A program made the position numbers and the translations under genes. Below are positions 33,117-42,056 of a stretch of 64,000 nt of DNA, piece after piece. Source of the stretch: Hymenobacter sediminicola (GTDB taxonomy: Bacteria; Bacteroidota; Bacteroidia; Cytophagales; Hymenobacteraceae); the NCBI RefSeq assembly GCF_014250515.1, contig NZ_CP060202.1, forward strand, positions 3,979,501 through 4,043,500. Reading direction: 5' to 3'. The stretch's first letter is position 1, and each line of letters begins with the position of its first letter. The notes beneath the pieces were generated by a model. The model had not been told where the DNA came from. It was given only the letters and a program-made list of their open reading frames with translations, and did not search any database.

Positions 33117-35216
33117 ATGAGTAATTTCTTTCAGACCAAGATTGAATACCTGCGCGGGGTGGGGCTGCAGCGGGCTCAACTGCTGCAAAAAGAGTTGAAC
33201 CTATTCACCTACGGTGATTTGATCCAGCGGTATCCGTTCCGCTACCTCGACCGCACGCAATTTTACAACATCTGCGACCTGCACGACGACTTACCTTACG
33301 TGCAGGTGAAAGGCATTCTGCGCAACCGTGAAGTAGTAGGAGAAGGCCCCAAGAAGCGCATGGTGGCCAAAATAGCGGATGCCAGCGGTGAACTGGAGCT
33401 GGTGTGGTTCAAGGGAGTGAACTACCTGGAGAAAATCATCAAAAACCACCAGGAATACATCGTTTTTGGCAAGCCTACCATGTTCAATGGGCGGCCCCAG
33501 ATGGCACACCCAGAACTGGAAGAAGTAACCGAAGCAAAACCAGGCCAGAGCTACCTGCAACCTGTTTACAACACCACCGAGAAGCTCAAGAACTACCACC
33601 GCGTGGATAGCAAGGCTATTGCGCGCATGGTCTTCGATCTGCTGAAGCTTGCGCTGCCGCAGGTGCACGAAACGCTTTCGGAAGACTTGGTGCGGCAGTA
33701 TGGGCTGATGGACAAGGCCACTGCCTACCAGCAGATTCACTTTCCGCAGAGCACCGAATTGCTGCAGGCGGCACGGTTTCGGCTCAAGTTTGAGGAACTG
33801 TTCTACGTGCAGCTTAAGCTGCTGCGCCAGCGCGACCAGCGCAAAGTAGAATTGGCCGGACAAATATTCCGGGAAGTGCCGTCCCTGGTGCATTTCTACA
33901 AAGAGGTGATGCCTTTTGACCTGACCGGGGCTCAGAAGCGCGTCATCCACGATATCTACAAAGACTTCTGCTCCGGCAAGCAAATGAACCGGCTGTTGCA
34001 AGGCGACGTGGGCTCGGGCAAAACTATTGTGGCCTTCATCAGCATGCTAATGGCAGCTGATAACGGCGCACAAAGCTGCCTGATGGCGCCCACTGAAATT
34101 CTGGCTGACCAGCACTATGTAGGCCTGAAGCAGTACGCCGACCTGCTGGGTCTCAACATCGGGAAGCTGACCGGCAGCACCCGCACGGCCGAGCGGCGCG
34201 TGCTACACGAGCAGTTGCGTTCTGGTGAAATGCACATGTTGGTTGGCACGCACGCGTTGCTCGAAGATGTAGTGCAGTTCCGCAACCTGGGCCTCACCAT
34301 CATGGACGAGCAGCACCGGTTTGGTGTAGCACAACGCTCCAAGCTCTGGCAGAAGAACCCGCATGTGATACCCCATGTGCTGGTGATGACGGCGACACCC
34401 ATTCCGCGCACGCTGGCCATGACGCTCTACGGCGACCTAGACGTGTCTGTAATTGATGAGCTACCGGCTGGCCGCAAGCCTATCGTCACGGTGCACCGCT
34501 TCGACTCAAACCGCCTGAAAGTGTTCGGCTTCCTGCGCGACCAGATCAACCTGGGCCGGCAGGTATACATCGTCTACCCGCTGATTGAGGAGAGCGAAGC
34601 CATGGCCGATTACAAGGACCTCATGGACGGCTACGAAAGCATTGCGCGCGCCTTTCCGGAGTTCCAGATCAGCATCGTGCATGGGCGCATGTCGGCGGCC
34701 GAGAAGGATGCTGAGATGCAGCGCTTCGTGGAGCGCAAAACCCAGATTATGGTGGCTACCACCGTCATTGAGGTAGGCGTGAACGTGCCCAATGCTTCTG
34801 TAATGGTGATTGAAAGCACTGAACGGTTTGGCCTATCGCAGCTGCACCAGCTGCGTGGCCGCGTGGGCCGGGGCGCTGAGCAGAGCTACTGCATTCTGAT
34901 GAGTGGCTACAAGCTCAGCAAAGACTCCCGTACGCGCATCGAAACGATGGTGCGCACCAACAATGGATTTGAAATTGCCGATATCGACCTGAAGCTGCGG
35001 GGGCCCGGCGACCTGATGGGCACCCAGCAAAGCGGCGTGCTGGACCTGCTGATAGCCGACCTGGCCAAAGATGGCCGCATTCTGGCCGAAAGCCGGGCAG
35101 CGGCTCAGGCTCTGCTCAACGACGACCCCGCCCTGGCTAAGCCTGACAATCAGCCCATCCGGCGGCACATCGAGAGTTTACCTGCTACAGCCGTCAACTG
35201 GAGCCGAATCAGCTAG
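33117..35216 (+). CDS. recG: ATP-dependent DNA helicase RecG
   Basis: A 699-residue superfamily 2 helicase that regresses stalled forks and processes branched DNA. The N-terminal wedge domain (about 5-180) includes an OB-fold (VQVKGILRNREVVGEGPKKR). The helicase core has the Q-motif region LTGAQKRVIHDI, Walker A LLQGDVGSGKT, the Walker B box IMDEQHRFGVAQR, MTATPIPRTLAMTLYGDLDV and the C-terminal motifs MVATTVIEVGVNVPNASVMV and QLRGRVGRG. The length is normal. The ATG at 33117 directly abuts a palindromic repeat. Confidence 0.97.
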   Translation: MSNFFQTKIEYLRGVGLQRAQLLQKELNLFTYGDLIQRYPFRYLDRTQFYNICDLHDDLPYVQVKGILRNREVVGEGPKKRMVAKIADASGELELVWFKGVNYLEKIIKNHQEYIVFGKPTMFNGRPQMAHPELEEVTEAKPGQSYLQPVYNTTEKLKNYHRVDSKAIARMVFDLLKLALPQVHETLSEDLVRQYGLMDKATAYQQIHFPQSTELLQAARFRLKFEELFYVQLKLLRQRDQRKVELAGQIFREVPSLVHFYKEVMPFDLTGAQKRVIHDIYKDFCSGKQMNRLLQGDVGSGKTIVAFISMLMAADNGAQSCLMAPTEILADQHYVGLKQYADLLGLNIGKLTGSTRTAERRVLHEQLRSGEMHMLVGTHALLEDVVQFRNLGLTIMDEQHRFGVAQRSKLWQKNPHVIPHVLVMTATPIPRTLAMTLYGDLDVSVIDELPAGRKPIVTVHRFDSNRLKVFGFLRDQINLGRQVYIVYPLIEESEAMADYKDLMDGYESIARAFPEFQISIVHGRMSAAEKDAEMQRFVERKTQIMVATTVIEVGVNVPNASVMVIESTERFGLSQLHQLRGRVGRGAEQSYCILMSGYKLSKDSRTRIETMVRTNNGFEIADIDLKLRGPGDLMGTQQSGVLDLLIADLAKDGRILAESRAAAQALLNDDPALAKPDNQPIRRHIESLPATAVNWSRIS

Positions 35217-35288
35217 CAGCTAGCCTGCTGGCATCGTTGCGGGCTGGGCATAAAAAAAGCGACCCTCAACGGCCGCTTACCGAAAATT

Positions 35289-35522
35289 CTATTGAAAGCT
35301 TGTAGCTGAATGGCTGACAGGCTCCATGGTGTGCCACTGGGAATCCCCCGCCGGGGCGTCGGACTGGACTGTGAGCTGCTGCAGAAGTGACACCGGCTGA
35401 ACTGGAGTTACCTGGACTGAGCGCATGGCTTTTGCCATATCCGACAGGTTTGATGGTTCTTTTGCTACCTTACCGATGATGATGAGAGCGAAGAGAAGAA
35501 TGAAGCGAAGTAAAGATTTCAT
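35289..35522 (-). CDS. small hypothetical exported protein
   Basis: From the ATG at 35522 the gene encodes 77 residues: a hydrophobic N-terminus (KSLLRFILLFALIIIGKVA) that is a signal peptide or membrane anchor, then a Ser/Gln/Pro-rich polar tail (SNLSDMAKAMRSVQVTPVQP). I do not recognise a family. The longer open frame to 35579 adds an unlikely basic leader before the hydrophobic segment. Convergent with recG. Confidence 0.5.
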   Translation of the reverse strand: MKSLLRFILLFALIIIGKVAKEPSNLSDMAKAMRSVQVTPVQPVSLLQQLTVQSDAPAGDSQWHTMEPVSHSATSFQ

Positions 35523-35935
35523 ATTGAGTGTGTAGCTGCCCCGACTAGCGAAAGCGCGGCGGAACAAAGTTAAGGCCAAATTTCTTCTCCGCTGGTAGCT
35601 TTCTGATTACCAGTAAGCTCTACAGTGGATGAAAACTCCCATTCAATGCTCTGGAGAAAGAAAATTGCCGTCTACTTATTTTTCAGAGAGTAGATAATCA
35701 GCACTTCTCATTCTCCTTCCATGCAGGCTGCAATTAATATTTCGCCTGCAAAGTAAACGGAGAGCAGGCGCAAAAGTGACCTTCTCAGCATTATGGAAGC
35801 ATGAACAAATCGTTACCCGACGGCCGGTTGCCTGAACGGGTGCGGGGCGTGTACGGCAAGAGCTTGGAGTTGGATACCTTTGGAGAATACATTTTTTTGG
35901 GTTTTGTCCATTACTCCACGTAACCTGCTTTCTTC
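35523..35935. promoter_or_regulatory. 413-bp intergenic region with -7 box
   Basis: I see no established gene here. TACCTTTG at 35875-35882 fits the -7 consensus for the gene at 35936. An ATG at 35801 opens a 40-codon frame (MNKSLPDGRLPERVRGVYGK) ending just before that gene; I cannot support it as real. The segment 35620-35720 is A/T-rich. Confidence 0.4.
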
Positions 35936-37387
35936 GTGCGTTTTAAATATCTACTAGCTGCCAGCTCCCTTGCTTGCGGCCTGCTGTTTACTCCCACTGT
36001 AGTGTGGGCTCAGAAAGTAAAGTCAGCCTCTTTCAGCTACATTCCGGAGCAGTCTGATGACCGCTACAACCAGCGTGTAGCACGCAAAACGCTGCCTTTG
36101 GCTAAAGGAGGCTTCCTCATTCTGGCGCACAAATCGGCTACAGAATATGCTGTGGAGCGCTACGACGCCGACCTCAAGCTGCAATGGGCTGCCTCTTTGC
36201 CCCTCACCGCTGAGCAGGCCATTGACGGGTTTGCCAGCAGCAACAGTCAGGCTGTTGTCGTGATTCATCAGAAAAACGGGGCTTCTCAGACACTGTCGGC
36301 GCAGGCTATTGACCTCAGCAACGGACAGAAGGCACCGCTAAAGAAACTGATAGATACCGGCATCCGCGACCGGCGCCCCGGCGTCGCTTTTTCACCCGAT
36401 GGCAGCAAGCTGGTAGCTTGGCGCTACCTCACCCGCGACGTGCAAATACGGTCCATCAGCGCCAGTGTTTATGACGAAAAGCTAACCAAGGTGAAAGACC
36501 GGGCCTACGACTTCAGTGACCAGGGTGCTTTCTTTTCCACTACCATCCACGTCGGCAATGACGGCACGCAGTACGTGACGCTCGTGAGCGACGAGATGAA
36601 GAAGCTGACAGTACGCCGCTACCTCAACACAGCCAACAACATCAAAGTAATGTCGGTAGCGGTAGGCGGTGTTTTCGGCGGCAAAGTCGTCAACGTGTTT
36701 GACTCTCGCTTTCTGCTGCAGCCCGACAATACCCTGTATGCCGCGGCCATTTGCAACGAGCGGGAGAGCGGACTTTACTACAGCCTGAAAGTGGTCAAGT
36801 TTGACTTCTCGGGGGAAGGGGATATGAAGTTTGCGCCCGAGTTTCGCTTCACGCCTGAGTACCTAGCCGAAACCAATAAGGCCAGCGCGACCAATGCCAA
36901 GCGCCTAGAAGACGTGTATCTCACGGATTTACTCATTTCGGAAGAGAAACAGCTGGTTGTGGTAGCAGAGAAGAAATATGAGGAAGGCGGAGACGATTCG
37001 CCTGGCCATACCCGCGAACTGCATTTGTTTGGATACAATGAGTTTCAGGCCCCTAGCTGGCACAGCATAATTGCTAAAGACCAAGTAGCCCCTGCTACTG
37101 AGGGCTTCAGCAGTATCGGCTACCGCGCCACCGTATTCGGGCAGGATATTCAGTTTGTAACCTGGGAGAAACTCAAAAACAAGTCCGATTTGTACCTGCG
37201 CCGGGTAAACGCGCAGACAGGCGTAATTTCGGAGCCAAAGGGTTTGGGCCTGAACGTGGCCGCCGACCAGAACCCTTCCTATGTGAAGGATTTCACTGGC
37301 TGGCTTGATGCCAAAACCCTCATCGGCGTCAGCCGCCCCAGCAAGAAATCAGCGGCCCTCATGCTGAACAAGATTGTGGTAAAGTAA
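35936..37387 (+). CDS. hypothetical exported protein, propeller-like
   Basis: 483 residues from a GTG start: signal peptide (RFKYLLAASSLACGLLFTPTVVWAQ), then a long beta-rich chain with repeated blade-like units (GGFLILAHKSATEYAVERYD, GVAFSPDGSKLVAWRYLTRD, STTIHVGNDGTQYVTLVSDE, LQPDNTLYAAAICNERESGL). The FSPDGSK motif and spacing suggest a beta-propeller. I do not recognise a named family. There is no membrane anchor, so it is probably periplasmic or secreted. A strong terminator follows it. Confidence 0.75.
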   Translation: MRFKYLLAASSLACGLLFTPTVVWAQKVKSASFSYIPEQSDDRYNQRVARKTLPLAKGGFLILAHKSATEYAVERYDADLKLQWAASLPLTAEQAIDGFASSNSQAVVVIHQKNGASQTLSAQAIDLSNGQKAPLKKLIDTGIRDRRPGVAFSPDGSKLVAWRYLTRDVQIRSISASVYDEKLTKVKDRAYDFSDQGAFFSTTIHVGNDGTQYVTLVSDEMKKLTVRRYLNTANNIKVMSVAVGGVFGGKVVNVFDSRFLLQPDNTLYAAAICNERESGLYYSLKVVKFDFSGEGDMKFAPEFRFTPEYLAETNKASATNAKRLEDVYLTDLLISEEKQLVVVAEKKYEEGGDDSPGHTRELHLFGYNEFQAPSWHSIIAKDQVAPATEGFSSIGYRATVFGQDIQFVTWEKLKNKSDLYLRRVNAQTGVISEPKGLGLNVAADQNPSYVKDFTGWLDAKTLIGVSRPSKKSAALMLNKIVVK

Positions 37388-37408
37388 ACCACGGATTCTT
37401 TCTGATGT

Positions 37409-37443
37409 AAAAAAGCCGCCTCTGTTCCCAGAGGCGGCTTTTT
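37409..37443. terminator. bidirectional terminator
   Basis: AAAAAGCCGCCTCTG pairs exactly with CAGAGGCGGCTTTTT around a 4-base loop, between convergent genes. Confidence 0.93.
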
Positions 37444-37462
37444 CGTTTGTATTGCGGTTGGC

Positions 37463-38887
37463 TTATGGAAAGATGCCGAGGGACTGGTAGCTGACGCCGA
37501 TTTTCTCGATGGCGCTGTAGAAAGCGGCTGTGCGTAGGTCAGTGATACTTGGTATGTCATCCATTACCTTACGAATGGACTGGTAGGCGGTAATCATCGT
37601 GTCCTCAAGGCCAGAACGCACAAGATCTATTTCGTCGGCGCCGTGGATGATGAGTTGCCGCTCCTCGGGAGTAACGGTTTTGCCGGTGGTGCGCTCAATG
37701 GTGGTAACCAAGCGGCGCATAGCAGCCTCCTCAGCGCGTTTGCCCATACGGCCAAACCGCACGTTCGACAGGTTTTTCAGCCACTCGAAGTACGATACTG
37801 TCACGCCGCCAGCGTTGAGGTATAAGTCAGGCAGAATGATAATGCCTTTCTCCAGCAGGATTTTCTCGGCTCCCTGCGTGGTAGGACCGTTGGCTCCTTC
37901 CGCAACAATTTTGGCCTTGATGTTGGCTGCGTTGCCCTCATGAATCTGGTTTTCCAACGCGGCGGGCAGCAGTACGTCGCACTCGTATTCCAGCAAATCC
38001 AGCGACTCAGCTATGTCTTTTGCGCCGGCGAAGCCCAGCACGGAGCCCGTTTCCTGGCGGTGCTTGAACACGGCTGCCACGTCGAGGCCTTTCTCGTTGT
38101 AGATGCCGCCTTCCCGCTCGGCAATGCCGGTGATAAGGGCGCCTTCTTCCTGGCAGAAATGCGCCGCGTAGTAGCCCACGTTGCCCAGGCCCTGCACAAT
38201 AATGCGCTTGCCGGCAATACCGCTACTCAGGCCCGCTTTCTTCAGCATGGGCTCATCGAGCAGCAGTTCCCGCAGGCCGTAGAACACGCCCAGTCCCGTG
38301 GCCTCGGTCCGCCCCCGGATACCGCCCTGCCCGACGGGTTTGCCGGTCACACAGCCCAGCGCGTTGGTGTCGCCGTACTTGAACGTCATGTACGTATCGG
38401 CAATCCAGGCCATTTCGCGGCTACCGGTACCGTAGTCAGGGGCCGGCACGTCCATGCCCGGGCCGATCAGGTTTTTCTTGATCAGCTCACTGGCGTAGCG
38501 TCGCGTTACGCGCTCCAGCACGTTGACGGGCGTGGTGCGCGGATTGATTTTCACGCCACCTTTCGCGCCACCGAACGGCACGTCCACCAGCGCACACTTA
38601 AAGGTCATGAGCGTGGCCAGAGCCATTACTTCCTCCTCGTCTACATACACGCTGTACCGGATGCCGCCTTTGCTGGGCAGCTTGTGGTGACTGTGCTGCA
38701 CCCGGATACCTTCGAACACCTGCACATGACCGTCTACCTCCACCGGGAAGTTGACCTTATAAATGCTGTTGCAGGCCCGGATTTGGGCAATGATGCCGGG
38801 GTCGAGTTTGGAAAAGCTTGCCGCATGGTCGTAAAACCGCAGCACGCTCTCGTAAAAGTCTTTGCCCTGTACCTGTTCGTTGGCCAT
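37463..38887 (-). CDS. glutamate dehydrogenase (Glu/Leu/Phe/Val family)
   Basis: A 474-residue enzyme that interconverts glutamate with 2-oxoglutarate and ammonia using NAD(P). The catalytic segment [20 protein letters not shown], the Lys in [13 protein letters not shown] and the Asp in [16 protein letters not shown] are present, followed by the Rossmann domain ([20 protein letters not shown]). [16 protein letters not shown]-type residues ([20 protein letters not shown]) favour glutamate over branched-chain substrates. The cofactor preference cannot be read with confidence. It is the first gene left of the fatty-acid cluster, with its own transcript and an inverted-repeat element upstream. 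Confidence 0.93.
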   Translation of the reverse strand: MANEQVQGKDFYESVLRFYDHAASFSKLDPGIIAQIRACNSIYKVNFPVEVDGHVQVFEGIRVQHSHHKLPSKGGIRYSVYVDEEEVMALATLMTFKCALVDVPFGGAKGGVKINPRTTPVNVLERVTRRYASELIKKNLIGPGMDVPAPDYGTGSREMAWIADTYMTFKYGDTNALGCVTGKPVGQGGIRGRTEATGLGVFYGLRELLLDEPMLKKAGLSSGIAGKRIIVQGLGNVGYYAAHFCQEEGALITGIAEREGGIYNEKGLDVAAVFKHRQETGSVLGFAGAKDIAESLDLLEYECDVLLPAALENQIHEGNAANIKAKIVAEGANGPTTQGAEKILLEKGIIILPDLYLNAGGVTVSYFEWLKNLSNVRFGRMGKRAEEAAMRRLVTTIERTTGKTVTPEERQLIIHGADEIDLVRSGLEDTMITAYQSIRKVMDDIPSITDLRTAAFYSAIEKIGVSYQSLGIFP

Positions 38888-38979
38888 AAGTGGATGGAAT
38901 GAAGGTGGGAGTATCTCCTTGCAAACGGCAGCCCGGCCGCTGGCGTTGTGCCAAGGTTCGTTTTTGAGCCTGATTTAAC

Positions 38980-39116
38980 GGTGTAGAGACGCGTATTCGC
39001 GTCTCGTCATTGCTGATGTTGTTTACCCAACCAGCCAGAATAACTCTAACAGCCCACGCCATAGCCAAAGGTCTGTGTGGTGCGGACGACGAGACGCGAA
39101 TACGCGTCTCTACACC
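38980..39116. repeat. palindromic element, family A copy 1
   Basis: Perfect 29-bp terminal inverted repeats at 38980-39008 and 39088-39116, starting GGTGTAGAGACGCG. Each arm contains its own hairpin GAGACGCG-TATT-CGCGTCTC. The 79-bp core begins near TTGCTGATGTTGTTTACC. No open frame is inside. Confidence 0.9.
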
Positions 39117-39134
39117 ATCCTGACCTCTAAAACA

Positions 39135-39171
39135 CAACAAGCCGCCCCCGAACCGGGAGCGGCTTGTTGTT
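39135..39171 (-). terminator. terminator downstream of the acyl-CoA dehydrogenase gene
   Basis: ACAACAAGCCGC pairs with GCGGCTTGTTGT with a partly paired C/G inner segment. It lies about 100 bases after the dehydrogenase stop and before element A copy 1. Confidence 0.65.
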
Positions 39172-39267
39172 ACTCAGATTCTCATCGGTTTCACAACCCG
39201 CAGAAAGCGCCTGCCAGCACTGTCTACAACATCCGTCAAATCCGATGAATCCGGCTAAATCCCTGAT

Positions 39268-41055
39268 TTAGTAGGTGTACTCGTTGGCGGCAATGAGGTG
39301 GTCAGCAATGCGACGACGGGCCTCCTTGGCGTTGTAGAGGTCGGCTTTGGTGAACCGCTTCAGGCCCATAGCCAGCAGGCGCTGCTCGTCACCCTCAGTC
39401 ATAGTGCCGATGGCGTCTTTGCCAAACTTGTTCACCTGATCTACCGTGTCGTAGAGATACACGCGGGCAATATCGATTTGCGTCGAAACGGCCTCCTCGC
39501 CTTTGGTGGCGGCTTCCTTCTCTACGCGCAGCAACGTGCTTTCGGCGGTGTACACCTTGATGGCCATGTCGGCAATGTTCATCAGTACTTCCTGCTCTTT
39601 GGCGAGCGAGTTCATGTACTTCTGCACGGCCGTACCAGCTACCATCAAGATGGCCTTCTTCAGCTTGGCAATGGTCTTTTTCTCAGCAGCAAACAGGCCG
39701 GTTTCCTCTTCCAGATTGAAGTCCGGAATGGCCATCAGCTCCTGCTGCACGGCCTGGGCGGGGCCCATCAGGTCCAGTTCGCCTTTCATGGCCTTCTTCA
39801 GGATCATGTCGACGGCCAGCATGCGGTTGATTTCGTTGGTACCCTCGAAGATGCGGTTGATGCGCGAATCCCGGTAGGCGCGGTCCATGGGGTAATCGGC
39901 CGAGAAGCCGTAGCCACCGTAGATCTGTACGCCTTCATCCACCACGTAGTCGAGCACTTCTGAGCCTTCCACTTTCAGAATGGCGCACTCCACAGCAAAC
40001 TCGCGGGCAGCCCCCAGCAGGGCCTCGTTGTGGCTCTGGCCTTTGCTGAGCAGCTCCTGCTCCATGCGGAAGATGTCCATGCCGGCGCGGTAAATAGCCG
40101 ATTCTACGGCGTAAATCCGCACGGCCTGCTGGGCCAGCTTGTACTTGATAGCGCCGAACTTGCTGATGGGCAGCTTGAACTGCACCCGCTCGTTAGCATA
40201 CTTCACACTCAGCGTGGCAGCCATTTTGGTAGCACCCAGGCAAGCGGCAGCCAGCTTGATGCGGCCGATGTTCAGGATGTTGAAAGCAATGAGGTGGCCT
40301 TTGCCAATCTCGCCCAGCACCGCCGATTTCGGCACTTTCACGTCGGACAGGAACACCTGGCGGGTCGAGGAACCCTTGATGCCCATCTTGTGCTCCTCGT
40401 TGCCGAGGCTCAGGCCGGGCGTGTTTTTCTCCACAATGAAGCCGGTGAACTTGTCACCATCCACCTGCGCAAACACGATGAATACGTCGGCGAAACCGCC
40501 GTTGGTAATCCACATTTTCTGGCCGTTGAGCACGTAATGCTCACCGTCCTCGGTGGGCATGGCTTTAGTTTTGGCGCCCAAGGCGTCGGAACCGGAGCCA
40601 GGCTCGGTGAGGCAGTAGGCACCCATCAACTCGCCGTTGGTGAGGCCGGGCAGGTACTTGGCCTTCTGCTCGTCGTTGCCGAAGTACAGAATGGGCAGCA
40701 TGGCAATGCCGGTATGCGCCGCGAAGGCCACCGGGAACGAGTGGCCACCGCCCACACCCTCCGTCACGCGCAGCGACGTGGGGAAGTCCATGTCCAGTCC
40801 GCCGTACTGCTCAGGAATGCTCACGCCGAACAGGCCCAGTTGACCGGCTTTTTCCATCAGGCCGCGCATGAGGCCTTCCTCGTGGTTATCGAGGCGCTCC
40901 AGCAACGGCTGCACCTCCTTCTCCACGAAGTCGAGAGCAGTCTGGTGCATCATGTTCTGCTCCTCCGAAAAATCGGCGGGCGTGAATACGTCCTGGGCGT
41001 CGGTTTCCTTGATGATAAACTCGCCGCCTTTCACAAGTTGGTTGGTTACTTCCAT
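39268..41055 (-). CDS. acyl-CoA dehydrogenase (VLCAD-like, 595 aa)
   Basis: A flavoenzyme for the first step of beta-oxidation, oxidising acyl-CoA to trans-2-enoyl-CoA. It has the acyl-CoA dehydrogenase fold in residues about 30-420 (GLFGVSIPEQYGGLDMDFPT, MGAYCLTEPGSGSDA, KMWITNGGFADVFIVFAQVD) and the active-site Glu in RIFEGTNEINRMLAVDMIL. The extra C-terminal domain of about 150 residues is typical of very-long-chain type enzymes. Its upstream region contains a near copy of the sequence in front of marR (41163-41200), so it probably belongs to the same regulon as marR. Confidence 0.94.
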   Translation of the reverse strand: MEVTNQLVKGGEFIIKETDAQDVFTPADFSEEQNMMHQTALDFVEKEVQPLLERLDNHEEGLMRGLMEKAGQLGLFGVSIPEQYGGLDMDFPTSLRVTEGVGGGHSFPVAFAAHTGIAMLPILYFGNDEQKAKYLPGLTNGELMGAYCLTEPGSGSDALGAKTKAMPTEDGEHYVLNGQKMWITNGGFADVFIVFAQVDGDKFTGFIVEKNTPGLSLGNEEHKMGIKGSSTRQVFLSDVKVPKSAVLGEIGKGHLIAFNILNIGRIKLAAACLGATKMAATLSVKYANERVQFKLPISKFGAIKYKLAQQAVRIYAVESAIYRAGMDIFRMEQELLSKGQSHNEALLGAAREFAVECAILKVEGSEVLDYVVDEGVQIYGGYGFSADYPMDRAYRDSRINRIFEGTNEINRMLAVDMILKKAMKGELDLMGPAQAVQQELMAIPDFNLEEETGLFAAEKKTIAKLKKAILMVAGTAVQKYMNSLAKEQEVLMNIADMAIKVYTAESTLLRVEKEAATKGEEAVSTQIDIARVYLYDTVDQVNKFGKDAIGTMTEGDEQRLLAMGLKRFTKADLYNAKEARRRIADHLIAANEYTY

Positions 41056-41162
41056 GACCGGGTGAGGGTTGATGTGGGAAAATTCGAAGTCAAAAAGAAG
41101 AGAAACTACTCGGCTTACCTACTATTTACCGGCAAGTAAGCCCCGTTGTTTTGTCGTACCGA

Positions 41163-41200
41163 AAGATACAAAAATTTGTTATGCTTGCCGACTAGTTCAC
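41163..41200 (-). promoter_or_regulatory. putative MarR operator before acyl-CoA dehydrogenase
   Basis: On the plus strand AAGATACAAAAATTTGTT (41163-41180) matches AACATACAGAAATATGTT before marR at 15 of 18 positions, and is followed by ATGCTTGC..ACTAGTT, again shared. The minus strand reads TATCTTTC at 41168-41161, a -7-like box, so bound protein would cover the promoter. Confidence 0.6.
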
Positions 41201-41207
41201 GAAAAGA

Positions 41208-41231
41208 AAACCCCAGTTTGATGTGGGGTTT
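41208..41231. terminator. short terminator-like hairpin
   Basis: AAACCCCA (41208-41215) pairs with TGGGGTTT (41224-41231), with CTTTTT following on the plus strand. It lies between the orphan gene and the acyl-CoA dehydrogenase promoter. Confidence 0.5.
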
Positions 41232-41252
41232 CTTTTTGCGGTTCGGCAGAAC

Positions 41253-41354
41253 GTGTAGAGACGCAATATTTTGCGTCTCCTTTTTGCTGACGTTGTTTAG
41301 CATGGGCGGTGCCAGCCGTTCAACGACGAGACGCAAAATATTGCGTCTCTACAC
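41253..41354. repeat. palindromic element, family A copy 2
   Basis: Perfect 27-bp terminal inverted repeats (41253-41279 and 41328-41354), starting GTGTAGAGACGC like copy 1. The inner hairpin is GAGACGCAA-TATT-TTGCGTCTC: same loop, but the stem pairs differ from copy 1 while staying complementary. The core shares TTGCTGA.GTTGTTTA with copy 1. Confidence 0.9.
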
Positions 41355-41370
41355 CGTTCCAACTACGCAG

Positions 41371-41445
41371 CTTTGGCTTGTGCCGTGAGCGGCTGAGTTT
41401 TCCGTCCGAAGCTGGGCTTCGGGCCGCCCACGGCACAAGCTAAAG
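41371..41445. repeat. inverted repeat next to family A copy 2
   Basis: CTTTGGCTTGTGCCGTG (41371-41387) pairs with CACGGCACAAGCTAAAG (41429-41445) with one mismatch. The right arm runs into a 17-base sequence (41437-41453) that recurs at 42042-42058. Confidence 0.75.
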
Positions 41446-41466
41446 CATGTGCTGTTACTAGTCGAG

Positions 41467-42030
41467 CTATGGCTTGTTTTTTAACTGCTCCAAACCACCG
41501 CTTTTGATTAGTTGCTGTGTGTCTTTGTACTGGTATTGCATGAAGGCCGCAATTGCCGATAAATAGGCCAGCTGTTTGGTCTCAGGCAATGAATACTGCT
41601 TAAGGAAGCTACCATAATCGGACAGTATTTCGGATACTGAGCCATTCCTCAGGATAATGACCTTGCCCTTTTGATTGATAAAGAGCTGGCCGGAATCATG
41701 AGAGCCTGACAGGAACATGTAAACACCATCCGTAAACTGTTTCTGTGAACGATTAAGAACATTAAAAACAGGAACGTATAAGTATTCCCCTCCTATTGTC
41801 ATTGGCGCGCCATCCCGCTTCTCCAAATAGTGACACAGTTGGGCAACAATAGGCGTTGAAACCTTTACTGCTTCACGCATGGAAAAATCGAACCGTTGCG
41901 CCTGAGCTTGGTAGTTTGCTGAAACTGTAAGCCAGAAAAAAGTGAAGATGAGCAGCAGTGAAGCACCTTTGTTGCCTGGTAATCGAGACTGATTACTTGT
42001 GCGGTAGAGATGCTTCACTGCGTTCAGCAT
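41467..42030 (-). CDS. orphan hypothetical protein, start within a repeat
   Basis: 187 residues with no recognised family. A hydrophobic stretch (GASLLLIFTFFWLTVSANYQ) that looks like a signal peptide starts only at about residue 22; the first 16-20 residues (MLNAVKHLYRTSNQ) come from a sequence that I recall as a frequent intergenic repeat in Hymenobacter. The body is polar with weak strand pattern (MTIGGEYLYVPVFNVLN, GKVIILRNGSVSEILS). No other ATG is available in frame. It interrupts the order fadA / acyl-CoA dehydrogenase and is bracketed by 17-base direct repeats. Confidence 0.6.
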   Translation of the reverse strand: MLNAVKHLYRTSNQSRLPGNKGASLLLIFTFFWLTVSANYQAQAQRFDFSMREAVKVSTPIVAQLCHYLEKRDGAPMTIGGEYLYVPVFNVLNRSQKQFTDGVYMFLSGSHDSGQLFINQKGKVIILRNGSVSEILSDYGSFLKQYSLPETKQLAYLSAIAAFMQYQYKDTQQLIKSGGLEQLKNKP

Positions 42031-42056
42031 GACGTGCTTTTAAGCTAAAGCATGTG

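Noticed and set aside
35801-35923. 40-codon frame before the propeller-like gene
   Set aside because: It overlaps a likely -7 box, has no recognisable motif and no sign of its own expression signals.
37940-38902. 320-codon open frame opposite glutamate dehydrogenase
   Set aside because: Antisense shadow; low-complexity His/Val/Leu composition and no motif.
40030-41139. 369-codon open frame opposite the acyl-CoA dehydrogenase gene
   Set aside because: Antisense to a well-supported enzyme with all motifs; no family pattern of its own.
41146-41388. 80-codon frame across family A copy 2
   Set aside because: It consists largely of operator, terminator and repeat sequence; no protein signature.
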